Shown: positions 46,230 to 58,471 of the stretch, piece after piece
Position numbering within the stretch: the first letter of the stretch is position 1
Layout of the letters: each line of letters opens with the position of its first letter
DNA from: Phyto melanocephala
Lineage: Eukaryota > Arthropoda > Insecta > Diptera > Rhinophoridae
Length of the DNA: 64,000 nt
Assembly: GCA_941918925.1 (NCBI GenBank)
Contig: OW799234.1
Coordinates: 69,559,043-69,623,042 of the forward strand
Reading direction: 5' to 3'
The notes under the pieces: generated by a model
What the model was told of the DNA's origin: nothing
The model's input: only the letters and a program-made list of their open reading frames with translations
Databases searched by the model: none
Made by a program: the position numbers and the translations under genes

Positions 46230-46775
46230 TATATATTTGTTTGCGTATTTTTCGATTTTTCTTTATTAATTTTAGGAAAAACAACGAAATTGAAGTAATC
46301 TAGAGCTTATATCTTAGTTAGTTTTAAATCGATTCATAAGTTTTTTAACAATAATTTTTTAATATACGGATTACTGTTTGGTATTACTATTGTACCCAAA
46401 AAGTAAATGAGAAAAAAAAACAATTCAAATAAATCTTTTTTCCAAATAGTTTTTGCCTATATTTTTGCCGATTTGTGACCTATAACTTTGTCGATTAGTG
46501 ACCAATATTTAAAAATTTTTTTCGGATTACTATTAGTGTATAAATTGTAGCAAATTGCCTCAGGGCTTTAATGTGTTTAATTTTTTTTAAATATATAGGA
46601 AAAAACAGAAGCAGTAGTGTTATTTGTTTGTATCTGAGAAAGCTACTAGTAGATTCAATAATTCCATGAAATGTATACTTTTTTTTTAACCAACACTCGG
46701 ACAAACGGAAGAGATGCGATCGACTTTCCTATTTATATGCTTTCCGAATATATACCATGTTACCAAGTTGTCGTC
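46230..46775 (-). mobile_element. DINE-1-like element, family A, inverted partial copy
   Basis: The reverse strand from 46760 reads tatattcggaaagcatataa, ataggaaagtcgatcg, gtccgagtgttggtt. Further down come gtcactaatcgacaaagtta and taggcaaaaactat, matching 3440-3560 and 61130-61510. Both ends are missing. Confidence 0.6.
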
Positions 46776-48135
46776 CTTAGTTCATAAAATAAACAAAAAT
46801 TCCTAAAATAGCTTTGTTAACCCATAAAAAACTGTAGTTAGTGTCATTTTGAAAGTTTTAACCTCGAAATGTCAATCTAAATTTTTTTAAGTTATATATC
46901 TTAATTATGTACATAGATACATATACATGTGCTTATTTGTAGCAATTAAAAATTTTTAATTCTGAAATGTTTGCATTCGAAATAGAGCAAGTATTGTCAT
47001 AAGAGCTTAACTAATATTCTGGCTTTCGTGCTACTTTTTAATTGTCCTTAAAACTGCGGAGTAATTTTAAAACTTTTGAAACTTAAATGGGAATGATTTT
47101 GCTTCATTGACAAATATGTAAAAGAAACCTCCATACAAGTTTTATTTGTTTTCGTTTAAATCTCCTATTGACAGGGAATTAGTGCGCGAAAGAATAAAAA
47201 TAAAGAAAATCCTAACGATATTGAAAACTTATTTTTGGTGGCAGCAGTATGAGGCAACATGTCAAACTTGCATAACGACTTATTTGTCACAAAACAATGA
47301 ATGACTCAATACTTATGAACAGCAACAAAAAAATCTTTAGCTGCAAGACATAATGGCGTCTAAGTTAAGACAAAAAAATAAATAAATAAATAAATAAAAA
47401 CAAAATAAAACAAACAGCAAACAATATATATTTTATAAAAATATTGTACAACAACGACCTGCTCTCTTCCTCCTCAAGTTTTTTGTAACGAAAACAAAAT
47501 ACTTTGTACAAAGCACATACTTATCTGTATGTATATAAAAAATCGTATAAGAAGCAAAATTATGAACTCATAAATTAGTAAAATCAAAAGTTATTTTTTT
47601 ACGTTTTTAAGTTTTTACTTAAAAAAAAATTACGTTTCAAGTGGAAGCCCTTTGAACGCTGCTAAAGAATGAATATAAAATCAAACTGTTTCATAAACTA
47701 AAAACCCGAAACTCGTATGCTTTGCGTGGTTGCGGCAGCGAAATACAAACAATTGTCTCATTTTATTTGTTGTTCAAAAATGTTGGCAATTTAACACCAT
47801 TTCCCAAGTTTAGCATAATCAAAAAACTTTTCTAGTGGGAAGCCGAGTACAAAATCTTTTAAATTTTAGATTTGACCTGAGAACTACTTCAAGATCATTC
47901 TAGATGAGAATAAAACTGAAAGTTCGTTCCACACGTTCTCTTGTCAGCAGATTCTACGCATTTTATACCTCGCTTTCTGCATTCAGAGTTATATGCAAGA
48001 CTTTTGCGCTTTAAATAACACAAGCTGAGAAATGACACTCATTATGCTAAATGCTAAATTTGTTCATGGCAATTCATTTTATTTTTTAAAACTACAACTA
48101 CACATCAAAAAAATTAAAAATAAAATATAATTTGT
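46776..48135. other. No gene seen
   Basis: AT-rich, with an AAAT microsatellite at about 47371-47400. No coding motif. Confidence 0.4.
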
Positions 48136-48143
48136 CATCAGTG

Positions 48144-49240
48144 CACTGTTGCCATTTCAGCTATTTTCTCGTCAAATCTAGCGATTTTTAAACATTTTTT
48201 CCGGGAAAAATATGATTTAGCTATTAGCGGAAAATCTAGCGATTTTTGCGATGTTGGATTTTAACGTGTTTTAAATACATTTGATGTTAATATTCTTAAA
48301 GAGTAGCTACCAATTCATTTGTAAGGCGAATGCTATTTTCAATACACAATACAAGTCATCTGCATCGGTGAGAGGGTTATATTGGAGATAATTTATTTTT
48401 AAAGAAGGCTTTATTAATAACTCAACATACGTCAATCAATTCAATTGATCCCCTTAGTGATTTTTGTAAAAAAGATTTCGATAGAACGAATGAAAACCGT
48501 ATTTATTTAACCAAATGCTTAGCAATAAATAAAAATGTTTTAGTGACCCATTTCTTAATGGAACTTAGAAACGATGTATCAGGTTTTAGGTATAGTGTAT
48601 TAGGAGATAAATCAATAGACGTTTGTATCATCAAGTTATTAGGTTGTTTTTTAGAAACTAAAAACCTAAGTGGTTCATAAATCTAAAATAAATATTTTTT
48701 TTTAGTACGGAAAAACAACAAATTGTGTTAACATTTCTAAGCTTGGCTGAAGTGGCCGATGCGTCAATCTAGAGAATTGACTTAAGACTTTTAGTGAATA
48801 AATCCCAAAATGTTTTTAAATACGAGTTAAGTATGCATATTATAAATATAACGTAATTAGCAACACTAAAAACGTTTTTTTTTTTAATTGATATTTAACG
48901 TATATATGTGTACGTATATTTCTTGAATTTTTTCACATATCGTCACACATACATATGTAAATTATGTATTAAAATGTAACTAATAAAAGCTGCATTCTTA
49001 ATAAAAATTACTTTCTTTCATTGTTTAAGGAAAACTGCGCGATAAAACGCTAAATTTTCCGCGCAATAAAAAAATCGACAATAACTTGGCTATTTTTTGT
49101 TTAATTTATGCCAGAATTAAAAAAAAATTAATATTAGCGATTTATCGCTAAAATTTTGGCAATTATTAATTTTAAGCTATTTTCTAGCTATTTTCCTACT
49201 TAGTTTAGCGATATTTTTTGGGAAAAAGTTGGCAACAGTG
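48144..49240 (+). mobile_element. hAT-type element with 8-bp duplications and a decayed transposase
   Basis: The ends are CACTGTTGCCA and its exact inverse TGGCAACAGTG, flanked on both sides by CATCAGTG (48136-48143 and 49241-49248). An 8-bp duplication and short CA-starting TIRs are the hAT signature. The plus strand inside reads VTHFLMELRNDVSGFRYSVL, GDKSIDV, then after a break EKQQIVLTFLSLAEVADASI. These correspond to the DESTD region and the TTFLGLxEVxDxTA block of hAT transposases; DKSID stands where DESTD is expected. The 1.1-kb length and stops show an internally deleted, inactive copy. Confidence 0.88.
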
Positions 49241-49248
49241 CATCAGTG

Positions 49249-49935
49249 GCATCCAGGATCAATTGAGGTTTTCTCTCGCCGCTTATGACGCCTAAAAAGT
49301 AAGTAAACCAACTTTTTGCAATGTTTGCCTTCGCTTTGTAGGCTGCTCTTTGTGCTCTGTAACTTGCAACGTACAACTACATGGATTCAACTTTTTTTGT
49401 GAAAGGCACCCGATTCGAATAAGCCTATAATGTGTAGTATTGACTTTCAGCTTAAGTGTGGAATGATCGAATCGATGATTCTATACATCACACCATCCTA
49501 AAGAATATTAATGCGTCCGAAAGTGAACCGAATATTCGTTATGGACTTCAATAAGATATTTTAGATGTACATATTGACAAGTGAATACTTTATTAGTCTT
49601 ATTTATTGAAGTGAAAATTTAAAATTAATCAATATACATACATATGTATATTATATGTTAATAGGCAAGTACAACCGATTTAAATGAAAAAGATTTTTTC
49701 TACAGATGTGCAAAATCCTAAGCTTCTTAAAATTTGTGCACTATTTTAAGAGTTATAAGCACTTAAAGTTGCTACTAGCACATAAGCAAAACATTATCGG
49801 CGTTATTTAATTAACAAACTGTCCCTTTAGGAAATTTCCCCATAAAAAAGTTAGCAGCTCTTTAGTTAGCACACGGTTTGTTATTGCCGTATGATTTGTT
49901 TAATAAAAAAAAAGTATTTTGAATTGAACATTAGC
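49249..49935. other. No gene seen
   Basis: AT-rich spacer. Confidence 0.35.
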
Positions 49936-50187
49936 GGAAATCACCCTTCGTTGTAAACAGATCATGCAAATGTTGCAGATCTTGCAAGTCTAGTATACAT
50001 ATGTTAGTTATATTGCAAACGTTGTTTTTTTTAAAGTTTCAACTGTTAGTATTGGAAATAAGTGCTTGTGTGGAAAATGCAATCTTAGTGTATATTGTTT
50101 TTGTGGTGTTGCAAATTTTAGTACAAATACTAGACTTGCAAGATCTGCAACATTTGCATGATCTGTTTGCAACGAAAGGTGATTACC
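49936..50187. mobile_element. MITE with about 58-bp terminal inverted repeats
   Basis: The left arm holds AATCACCCTTCGTTGTAAAC, AGATCATGCAAATGTTGCAG and ATCTTGCAAGTCTAGTAT. The right arm inverted is the same with about two changes (CCTTTCGTTGCAAAC). The centre of about 130 bp is AT-rich and non-coding. No clear target-site duplication. Confidence 0.85.
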
Positions 50188-50696
50188 CCTATTGTTGATA
50201 CAATTAACTTTACTATAAAGTTGCAGTTTACAACGTGTATTCAGTTACTGGGACTATCAACGCGATGTCAATATAAAGGGTGGTTAAATTTTAAGGGCCG
50301 ATGTTGAATGTGAACCACACCAAAACGTCAAGGTTTTTTTCTGCAGTTCATTTGACATTTCTCAATTTTTGACCATCTCAATTTGAACCAGTTGAAGTTT
50401 TCAGGCTTACTATGAAAATGGGCGTCCAAATCAAACTGCGTATCGTGAAAATCATCTTCAGTGATGAGGCACATTTTTGCCTCAGTGGATTCGTTAATAA
50501 GTAGAATTGCCGCATTTGGGCGAATGATAACACAGCCCGACAAAATTAAAAAAGATTTTTGCTTTGCTTTTGAACTGATTCTAGTTAATTTGGGTGCACT
50601 GAATTTAAATCTGTAATCGGTTTGTCTCTATCAGCTCTAGTTTTAATGATATAGCTTTTTTAAATATTTAAAAAGTAAATCTTTTCCATAGGAATT

Positions 50697-51015
50697 AAAA
50701 AAAAAAACAAATAAGAAATCTGGAATGGTCATCCGGTTGCAAATTTAAACAGTAGTCTGCCATCATATGTGTATCCCACCTTCCCTGGTACCGATTCTCC
50801 ATAATTTTGATATCTTGGTGAAACCTTTCTCCTTATTCTTCGCTTAAATTACCCAAATTTTCGGGAAATCGGTCCATGTGACTGTGCAAATAATGAATTT
50901 TAATAATCATGTTGCAGCCAAGGTCTCTAAACTTATCCAGCATATTCTGCACTAATTGAACATAATTTAGAGCTTTATTATTTCCCAAGAAATTTTTTAT
51001 AACTTGCACGAATGA
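50697..51015 (-). pseudogene. Fragment of an unnamed transposon-associated protein (YQGRWDTHMMADYC)
   Basis: One minus-strand frame of about 105 codons with a single internal stop: SFVQVIKNFLGNNKALNYVQ, LVQNMLDKFRDLGCNM, IKIHYLHSHMDRFPENLG, NLSEE, stop, GERFHQDIKIMENRYQGRW, DTHMMADYCLNLQ. From memory, near-identical blocks (SHLDFFPENLG, GERFHQDI, YQGRW, ADYCW) recur in many uncharacterised multi-copy insect and cnidarian proteins that look like transposon ORFs. I cannot name the superfamily. It occupies the gap inside the DD41D element 50276-51411, so it arrived as part of an insertion or rearrangement. Its conservation suggests it is one of the younger relics here. Confidence 0.65.
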
Positions 51016-51027
51016 TGTCCACTTTTT

Positions 51028-51264
51028 ATGGCCCGAATTGGAAGATATGGATGTGGACGATATGAGGACGGTGCCACTTGCCGCACAGCTAACGAAACAA
51101 TGGCACTTTTGCGTGACAAATTCAATGGCCGTGTTATGTCAGGTGGAGGTGATGTCAATTGGCCGCCAAAATCATGTGATTTGACACCATTGGACTTTTT
51201 TCTTTGGTGTAATATGGATAATATGGATGAGATAATTTGGCATATTAACGCCATAAAACCTTAA
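51028..51264 (+). pseudogene. DD41D transposase C-terminal catalytic part
   Basis: An open frame with GRYEDGATCRTANETMALLR, DKFNGRVMSGGGDVNWPPKS and CDLTPLDFFLW. The Asp of EDGAT and the Asp of PLDFF are separated by exactly 41 residues, the DD41D spacing that defines the rosa group of the Tc1/mariner superfamily. The expected Gln-Gln before the first Asp has become Tyr-Glu. After FLWC the sequence degenerates into a low-complexity M/N/D stretch. The family C-terminus (KSxVYxNKPxT) is lost. Confidence 0.85.
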
Positions 51265-51304
51265 TTATGCCTCAGCGTCATCGATATTTTGAAACTTAGG
51301 ACAA

Positions 51305-51341
51305 AAATGAATAAATAAAAATAAATAAATAAATAAATAAA
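51305..51341 (+). repeat. AAAT microsatellite
   Basis: Run of aataaataaataaataaata within the 3' part of the DD41D element. Confidence 0.85.
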
Positions 51342-51411
51342 CAAAAAGAAATGACAATAATTTTCTAAATAATTTGTGTTTTATTTTAAATCAACATCGG
51401 CCCTTAAAATT

Positions 51412-51900
51412 GATATGGATAGCAAGGACTATCAATCAAGTGCATCAGGCAGATGCACTTACAAGAATCAAAGCAATTAAAATATTTTATAAACACAACA
51501 AATATGTTATATTATCGCTGATGAAAAAGATAACTGAGCTGTTATGAGTAAGGCACACAAATAGAAAAAACTTATACTTGTATTAAGTTAAATAAATCTT
51601 GAACCGTTCAATATTAAACTGCTCAATAACACGTGAATGTATTTTAATGCTGCACAAATCCTTTAATCACTAAAATATTGGCATATTACTCAGTATTTTT
51701 AAATAAATTCATCTTTTTTGGAAATCGTTTCATTTAATTTTATTATTAGTTTTTATCCTAGTACACTTAGTCCTAGTTCACTTAGTCCTAGTACACCTTT
51801 TCTGTGTTATTAAATTATTTTTTTTACAAGAGCCCAATAAAAACCTAAACTCATAAGTTGTTAAATGTCTTCCAGTAGATAAGTTTCATCATCAGTTTTT
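51412..51900. other. No gene seen
   Basis: AT-rich; contains a short direct repeat, cctagtacacttagt / cctagttcacttagt (about 51757-51796). Confidence 0.35.
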
Positions 51901-52140
51901 TATATCCACCCCCAAAAAAATGGTGTGCTGGTATATTAATTTTGTCACTCCGTTTGTAACACATCGAAGTATCCATTTTAGACCCCGTAAACTACATACA
52001 TATACATATATTTTCTGAGTCGTGGTTTCATTTTAGGAATACATATTTTGGTATAAGGAGATTATTCCATAGCAATTACTGTTAATAACAAAATGTTAAT
52101 TTTTTTTGCCATAAAAGTAGACAAAATTGGTGGTACTATT
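51901..52140 (+). mobile_element. DINE-1-like element, family B, internally deleted copy 3
   Basis: The 5' end has ccacccccaaaaaaatggtg with cactccgtttgtaacacatc and gaccccgtaaactac. It then jumps directly to gagattattccatagcaatt and aaaattggtggt, which align with 19105-19180 of the full copy. The tandem repeats are gone, as is the 3' hairpin. Confidence 0.75.
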
Positions 52141-54469
52141 AATTGTTTTAATATAAAAGTTGATCTTATTTTTTTCGCTCGTTCTTTTGTTTATAAGTTC
52201 TTCACCGTATTGCATCTGGAACTTTCTGAAGTTTAAACGAATTCCACCCAGATTTAGCTTTACCCCGGCACACAAAAGAATCAAGGCATTTAACTTTACG
52301 AACGACTTTTATGATAGATGTGTTAATGCTCTTTGAAAGAGTTCTTCGACTTCTTTTGCCATACCAATATCTGTTTAATCGTTTTCCTTCCTGATTAAGG
52401 TTTAATTTCAATGTTGAAGTCTTCCGTATACTCTTTAATATTTTAAGACACAGTGTGATGAATAGCCTTCGGATATTTTTCTATTTTTTAAAAGTCAATA
52501 TTTTAGTAAAATATTTTTTAACAAAATAACAGTTGCAAATGAATGAATGATTTGAAATTTTAAAATATTTAAAAGCTAACATGATTAAAAAAATTAAAAT
52601 TTTTCAAACCAAGAATAAGTTTAGGCTGGAACAGTGTGTACAAGTTTTATTTTATGTTCTGTTTAGGACACAAACGCTTGACAACTTTAAAGGACCTCAA
52701 AAATAATTTAGCTTGTAGTTGTTGTTGTTGCTAGACTTTCTAGAAGGTTTTAAAAAAAATTCTGCACTGATCATTTCTTCTTAAGGAGTTGTAAAGCTCC
52801 TTGGTAAAGGAATGTCAAAGATTACTTGATAACTAAGTAATTTTTAATACGCAATATAAAATTAAAGTAACAGGTGGAAACAGTTTCTCGCTACAACTAA
52901 GTGTAAGTAAAAGGTAGAACATAGTGGTGTACATTTAGTGTGTTCTTCTTTTCATTTTCGCAAATAAGTGTCATGTTGATATTATCCTTTCCAGGACTGT
53001 CTGTTCGCTTGTGTTAGTAACCTTTATTAGCTGATTTTTCATATGCCAAAGCAATAAACGTTAAATTTATAACCAAAATAATGTCAAAATAAACAAACAC
53101 GAACTAGATTTTCTTGTTTCTTTTTTGTTCCTTTTCTCGGGCACATTCCGTATACAATCTTTATGTTTTTTGGCAATTTAGTTAAAGTTTTTTCCAAAAC
53201 AAAAAAAAAAAGGATTTTTTATATTTAGCGATGGTCGTTAGACAGGACTTTTGTTTGTTTATTGCTTCTGTTTGTGCTTGTGACTCTTACTCCGCATTTA
53301 TTTCTTCCCATAGAGTCTGAATGGGAAATACTTGAAAATTTTGATTGTTGGGTCTGAGTTTAATATAATTTTGCTTGTGTTGTTTTTTTCTTGTGCTTTT
53401 CGCAAATGTCGTGTCATTTTCAAGAGTTTTGTTATAATCCATTGCTATAAAATAGTGACTGTTTTTTTGTGGTGGCGTCGCAAATTGTAAATGTTCTTTT
53501 GAACTTTTGTAAATTTCCTTGTATCCGGATTAATTTTCGGCAAAACAATATTTAGTATGTTGCCTTATTTATTCCTTTTAATTTAACAGGAAAAAAAATA
53601 CTTTAGTTTCAAACAAACAAAAAAGAAGTAAACAGTGAAAGGGGTTAACTTCTTGTCTCCAGCTAAGGGATAATCCAGTCTTTAAAAACAGCCAACATAG
53701 AAACACAAAAAAGAAACGCTACTTAATAAAAAGCACAATTCAAACAAAAAACTGTCTCGGCACAAGTATTAAAAAATAAGGTCTATATAACATTCTTTTA
53801 TTTCGTTTTGCATTTTGTATTGTAGTCAGCGTCTTTGGCTAAAAGAGAAAAATCAACGGTGATTTTCCTTTTTGAATTAATCAAAACGTACTGCGGGGTT
53901 AGATAAAGAAAAGGGCCTTAAAAAGTAATATTTTACGAAACTATTGAAATACATTTTGGTCAGAGATATATGTACCTTTTTTAGTTTCGAAAGCAACTTA
54001 CTTAGAAAGCCGAAATGGTAAGGGCAGCAAGACTTAGCGGTTGAATTATTAAAATATCGTTGGCTCTCTAATACTAAGCCGATTGTGTACAATACAAAAA
54101 AAAAATAGTTTCGGTTGGAAATACCACAATTGTTGCCAATCGTAAAGTTAAGTTGTGATAGTTATGGTTGTATCTACATTTTAAAAATTTCTAGTCAGCA
54201 TTACGAAACTATGATTGTGACAATAAGAATTTTATAAACACAAAAGAAAAGTTCGATTGCAAAAATTTAACAATACAATTTGTTACGTGATACGGCAAGT
54301 CATTCATGATCTCATTTCTGCTCTTATTGATATTATATCCCGATTGTTGTTTTCTAAACGATTCCCTATCAAAGTTTTCGAATCAGATACATTAAAAACT
54401 ATTTTTTGTTTTGATTTGGAACACCTTAAGTTGAATATGAAAGATTGAAGATGGAATTGGAAGGAAGAC
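52141..54469. other. No convincing gene
   Basis: Two overlapping minus frames at 52096-52411 have a charged composition but no recognised family. The remainder is T-rich non-coding DNA. Confidence 0.35.
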
Positions 54470-54790
54470 CTTAGCAGTCAAATCGCTACTAAGTATCAGT
54501 ACGTCTTTTTTTGACGAAAGGGCAAGAGTTGGTATCTACTTAAATGAGTTGAATCAGTATACCCAAACAGAGATGCTTGTGTTGTTATATACATTGCAAC
54601 ATTGTTGCAAGATTGAGTGCATTAAAAAAACAGTCGATCATAAAATACATGCAGCGCAGGGAAGGAATTTTAAAGTGATGCTTGGATGTCATATTAAGCT
54701 CAATTGATGTGTCTCTCTGATCGAGGTAAAGTGGGTTAAGGACCAAGTGGGCATCCGAACAAGATGAAAATAGACGATAAGGATTTTATC
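54470..54790 (+). pseudogene. Possible LINE RNase H remnant
   Basis: Plus-strand pieces ARVGIYLNELNQYTQTEMLV and VKWVKDQVGIRTR resemble, weakly, the GVGVYxxEL start and the WVPGHxGIRGNE end of LINE RNase H domains, with correct relative spacing. Several stops lie between. Kept as tentative. Confidence 0.3.
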
Positions 54791-54984
54791 TATAGGATCT
54801 ATTTATACTTAAATTAGATTGTAAAAAATAACTGTGCCTATATATGAAATATGTAATATCTGTAATACAAAAACTATATTTTAAAATTATTGTCCGTCCG
54901 TCTTTCTGCCTTTCGTTCTGGAATCTATTGAATGAAATATTTCCGGATGAATTTGGAAAAAAATTAGAATAGAAGAATCTTTAT

Positions 54985-55537
54985 AACTTTGTTAATATAA
55001 AGTAAAAAACACCATTTTGTTCAATTACTATCCATTTGAGGTACTTTCACATAACCATATAATTTCGTGATTATAAAAGTGGGCAGGGCCACGCCCATAA
55101 AAAAAGGTTACAATTTTGAGGTACTTCCACCAGACCGATTTTTCTGAAACTTTGCACACATGTCGAGCTGTCATGACTAAATAATTTCATGATTAGAAAA
55201 GTGGGCAGTGCCACGCCCATAAAAAAAAGGTATCATTTTTAGGTACTTGCACTGGACCGATTATTCTGAAACTTTGCACACGTATTGAACTGTTATGATT
55301 TTACAATTTCGTGATTAGAAAAGTGGGCAGGGCCACGCCCATTAAAACAATTATAATTTTGAGGGTTTTTCACTGGTCCAATTCTTCTGAAACTTTGCAC
55401 ACATATTGAGCTGTTATGACTTTACAATTTCATAAAAAAAATATAATTTTTAGGTTTTTGCACTTGATATTCAATTAAAATTCAGAATGCATTTCGATTC
55501 ATTAAGGGGCGTAGCAACGCGCGCCGGGTTTGGCTAG
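54985..55537 (+). mobile_element. Helitron 3' portion, 122-bp tandem repeats
   Basis: It ends ggcgtagcaacgcgcgccgg then gtttggCTAG|T at 55537, the same 3' terminus as the copy at 6739. Repeats with gtgggcagggccacgcccat start at 55081, 55203 and 55325, an exact 122-bp period. The TCTATATATA 5' end is absent, so the left boundary is approximate. Confidence 0.8.
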
Positions 55538-57989
55538 TTCTTAATAGAAATAAAATAAAAAATGAATGCATACACGGGCATGGGACAAGTAGACAATAGG
55601 ACAAGTAGGACAATATAGAAGAAATTTCACTAACAACAATAAGCTATTAATTTTTCACTATTAACTAAATCATAATTTATCTTAAATTAATAAAATACAA
55701 AATGTTGTGTGTTGTTGGGGCCAGCTTAATTAAAGATTATTTTTATGGACTTTGACAAAACAACTTAAGTCAACATAAGAAAATATTAGGCAATAATATT
55801 TTAGCATCATAAGTTAGTCCTTCGATACGATTTGCTTGAACTGGTCTTTCTATATTTAGTTTCTTAAGAGATATCGCGTATTAAAAAAAGTTACATACTA
55901 ATGTTGATTAAGAAAAAACTTAAGTTTTTTAATCAAAAATCAACAGTGCACAAAAATCGAATTGCCTTTCATTAATACGTTTCTTGCTGCGAGGTAAGAA
56001 AATAAGAAATATTACAACCAAAGGATTTTTATTTATTTGAATTTGAAACATGTTTTTTTTTTCAAAGGACACAGATATTTGAAGAATATTTAACAAAGAA
56101 AAAAGTGCTGATAAATTCTCCATTGGGTAAAAAATATTCATTTATTTTTTTAAGAATTAATAGAAATCTTTTGTTCTAAAACATCTTTAATAAATTCTGT
56201 TTAAAGTAGCATTTTCTAAAATTTATTATTTCCATTCATTTGGATTTGTCTCTTGCAAATTAAGGCCCCCTTACTCTCAAAGTCATATACTTAAACTACA
56301 TTAAAAAAGACTTTTAGTTTGATTTCTTTGTAGTTAAATATTCTTTTAGTTGCTTTTTGACAAAACGTCTGAGAATTTTTATACTTTTCTTATCCCCTCC
56401 CTTTCGAACCACATAACGGAAATTTTAATTCTTTTTATTTGTTTTATATTTACAACTGAACATCTAACTAATTTACGCTAATGTCAACGATATTTTTTAG
56501 TGCAAACAATTCTTTGTCATTTCTTTAAATGTTTTTTTGTCGCTTCCAAAACTAAAGCAAAATATTAGAGGAAATCTAAGACACCCTCAAATTGTAGGAA
56601 TGTTTAGATGCAAAAGGAAATCCACAAACAAGAACAACAACAAAAAATTCCAACAAATTATGACATATCATTTTTCTTTGGCGCCATCTTGAAATTGTTT
56701 AAATTTTGTTTATTTTTTATACAAAAAAAAAACTTCACCGCAACAAAATTTCTATCCCGACAGCAAACTTTAAGACAATAGGAGAAATAAATGGATGGTT
56801 ATTTTGTTTGAAATAATTATTTTCTTTTATTTTGACTGCACAAATATATTTATTTACTTAGTAAAAAATGAAAATGCATTTGATATCGAAATATTAATAA
56901 CAATAAAAAGAAAAGACCAAATAATGCCTGAATCTTCTTTAGCTTTTGCGAAATGAATGCTAGAATCTGTTTCCGAGGGAATGACAAATGACAGCGTATT
57001 ACAAATGATAAATTTATTAGTAGCAGATATATGTCACAAAAGTTTTATTATTGTTAACTTTTCTGCAGTTGTATAGATGTATAGATGTAAATTAAGTGGT
57101 TTTTTATTCAGAAGTTGCAATTTTGAATTGGCAACACTTTTTTGTGTAACAGCTGATTTGAAAGTTCTTGTTTGTTTTAAGGTTAGTTTGGTTTCGATCA
57201 CATTAAAGTAGCATGTTATCAGGTCGTTACCGTGCGCAATAATTTAGCGGAAAGGTTAAGAAACAAAATTACTGTATTAGGATTGAGAATTCAAAAAACA
57301 GAACGAAAATCGTTGGTGAAAAGATTTCGCGAATATTTATGTTATTTCTCGAAATAGTCTAGTCAATTAGTCACAAATATCGTGCGACTTGTATGTTTTT
57401 TTTAAATTTTTTGACAACTTGAAATGACTGAACATCAAAATTGTACAGACTTATGCATAAATATATCTCAAAGAGTTAAGAAAATGTGGGTGTCCAAAAT
57501 AAACTGCTGGCGAAAATGACATGACAAGCAGATGCACGAAATTTTCTTCAACTATTTATACCGTAAAAACCCGGTTTTGTTTTGTACCAAATCGGCTTGA
57601 TTAAAAGGTTCGAAGGCTTATCCGTTTCAAACTCTATTGTGCGGCTACAGTTGAGTGTAAATAAATTACCTTAAAAAACTATAGCGTTCTAGAATATACA
57701 TTCATGTCGATGGTCAAAAGTAGTGAGGGCCTAACTCGTATTTTTTATGAAATTAAGTTTTTTTTAGTGATTTCAATACATTTTACACAAATACACCTGG
57801 GCACAAAATTTTAACGCAATAATTAAAAAAAAATACAAGCAATTTTACAAAAGAAGTAAAATTATTTTAATTTAGTTTCTATTACGTTTTTACCTTCTCC
57901 TGTAAAGTTACAGTTATTTGAATTAGGACAATTCTAGTTGTGACCATCGATATATACTAAGTGGTTCTTAAAACAATTTGAAATATGTT
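55538..57989. other. No gene seen
   Basis: AT-rich DNA with no recognised coding motif. The minus frame at 55929-56141 is not credible. Confidence 0.4.
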
Positions 57990-58440
57990 ACAAAGGCAAT
58001 ACCAACATGACATATTTCTGGGTCTTGGCCGCTACTAGAAGAATTGCAATGGGTGACTGGCTCGTAAGAGGCAAAAGTGATCGAACTGGAATGAGTTTTT
58101 ATTACATAAGCCGAAGCAGAGGTAAATAGTTCCGTCTACTAAATCACAATGAGATTATAGCCATTACGAAAGGAATTAGACGGATAAGGAAGACTAATAA
58201 CGAAGGTCCAAATTGTATCCCAATATTTAACCAATCAGACTGTTATAAACGAAAAAATTTAAACTCGAAATGTTCTACAATGCAAGACTGAAATATACTG
58301 ACATGTGAACTATGAACGTCTAGAGATAATATGGATATCAAGCTATCACGGCATAATTGGAAACGAAGAAGCCTACAAATTATCCAAAATGATATCACTT
58401 TTGAATACCATCACCATCACTTTAGTATGCGAAGCCAGAT
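57990..58440 (+). pseudogene. LINE RNase H domain, decayed
   Basis: Broken plus-strand frames give GKSDRTGMSFYYISRSRGK, FRLLNHNEIIAITKGIRRI, then LEIIWISSYHGIIGNEEAYK with LSKM. The RNase H domain of Jockey/I-type LINEs shows the same order: a D-G-S strand region, an A-E-I-x-A-I helix, and W-V-P-G-H-x-G-I-x-G-N-E-x-A-D-x-L. GNEE is intact while GH has become YH. Stops and frame changes are frequent. No reverse transcriptase domain lies upstream within 1 kb. Confidence 0.55.
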
Positions 58441-58471
58441 TCCAATAATAATAACATTCTGTAAAAAATGT

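Larger units (their letters stand above)
50276..51411 (+). mobile_element. DD41D (rosa-like) element with transposase remains, carrying an insertion
   Basis: It starts TA|AAGGGTGGTTAAATTTTAAG and keeps only the inner part of the right repeat (tcaacatcggcccttaaaat, ending 51411). Coding is in plus orientation. The N-terminal piece KWASKSN or MGVQIKLRIVK is fused directly to FSDEAHFCLSGFVNK, the first catalytic block. The C-terminal piece lies at 51028-51264. A foreign segment (about 50545-51015) sits between them. Elements at 18502 and 19905 share its ends and are smaller derivatives. Confidence 0.85.
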
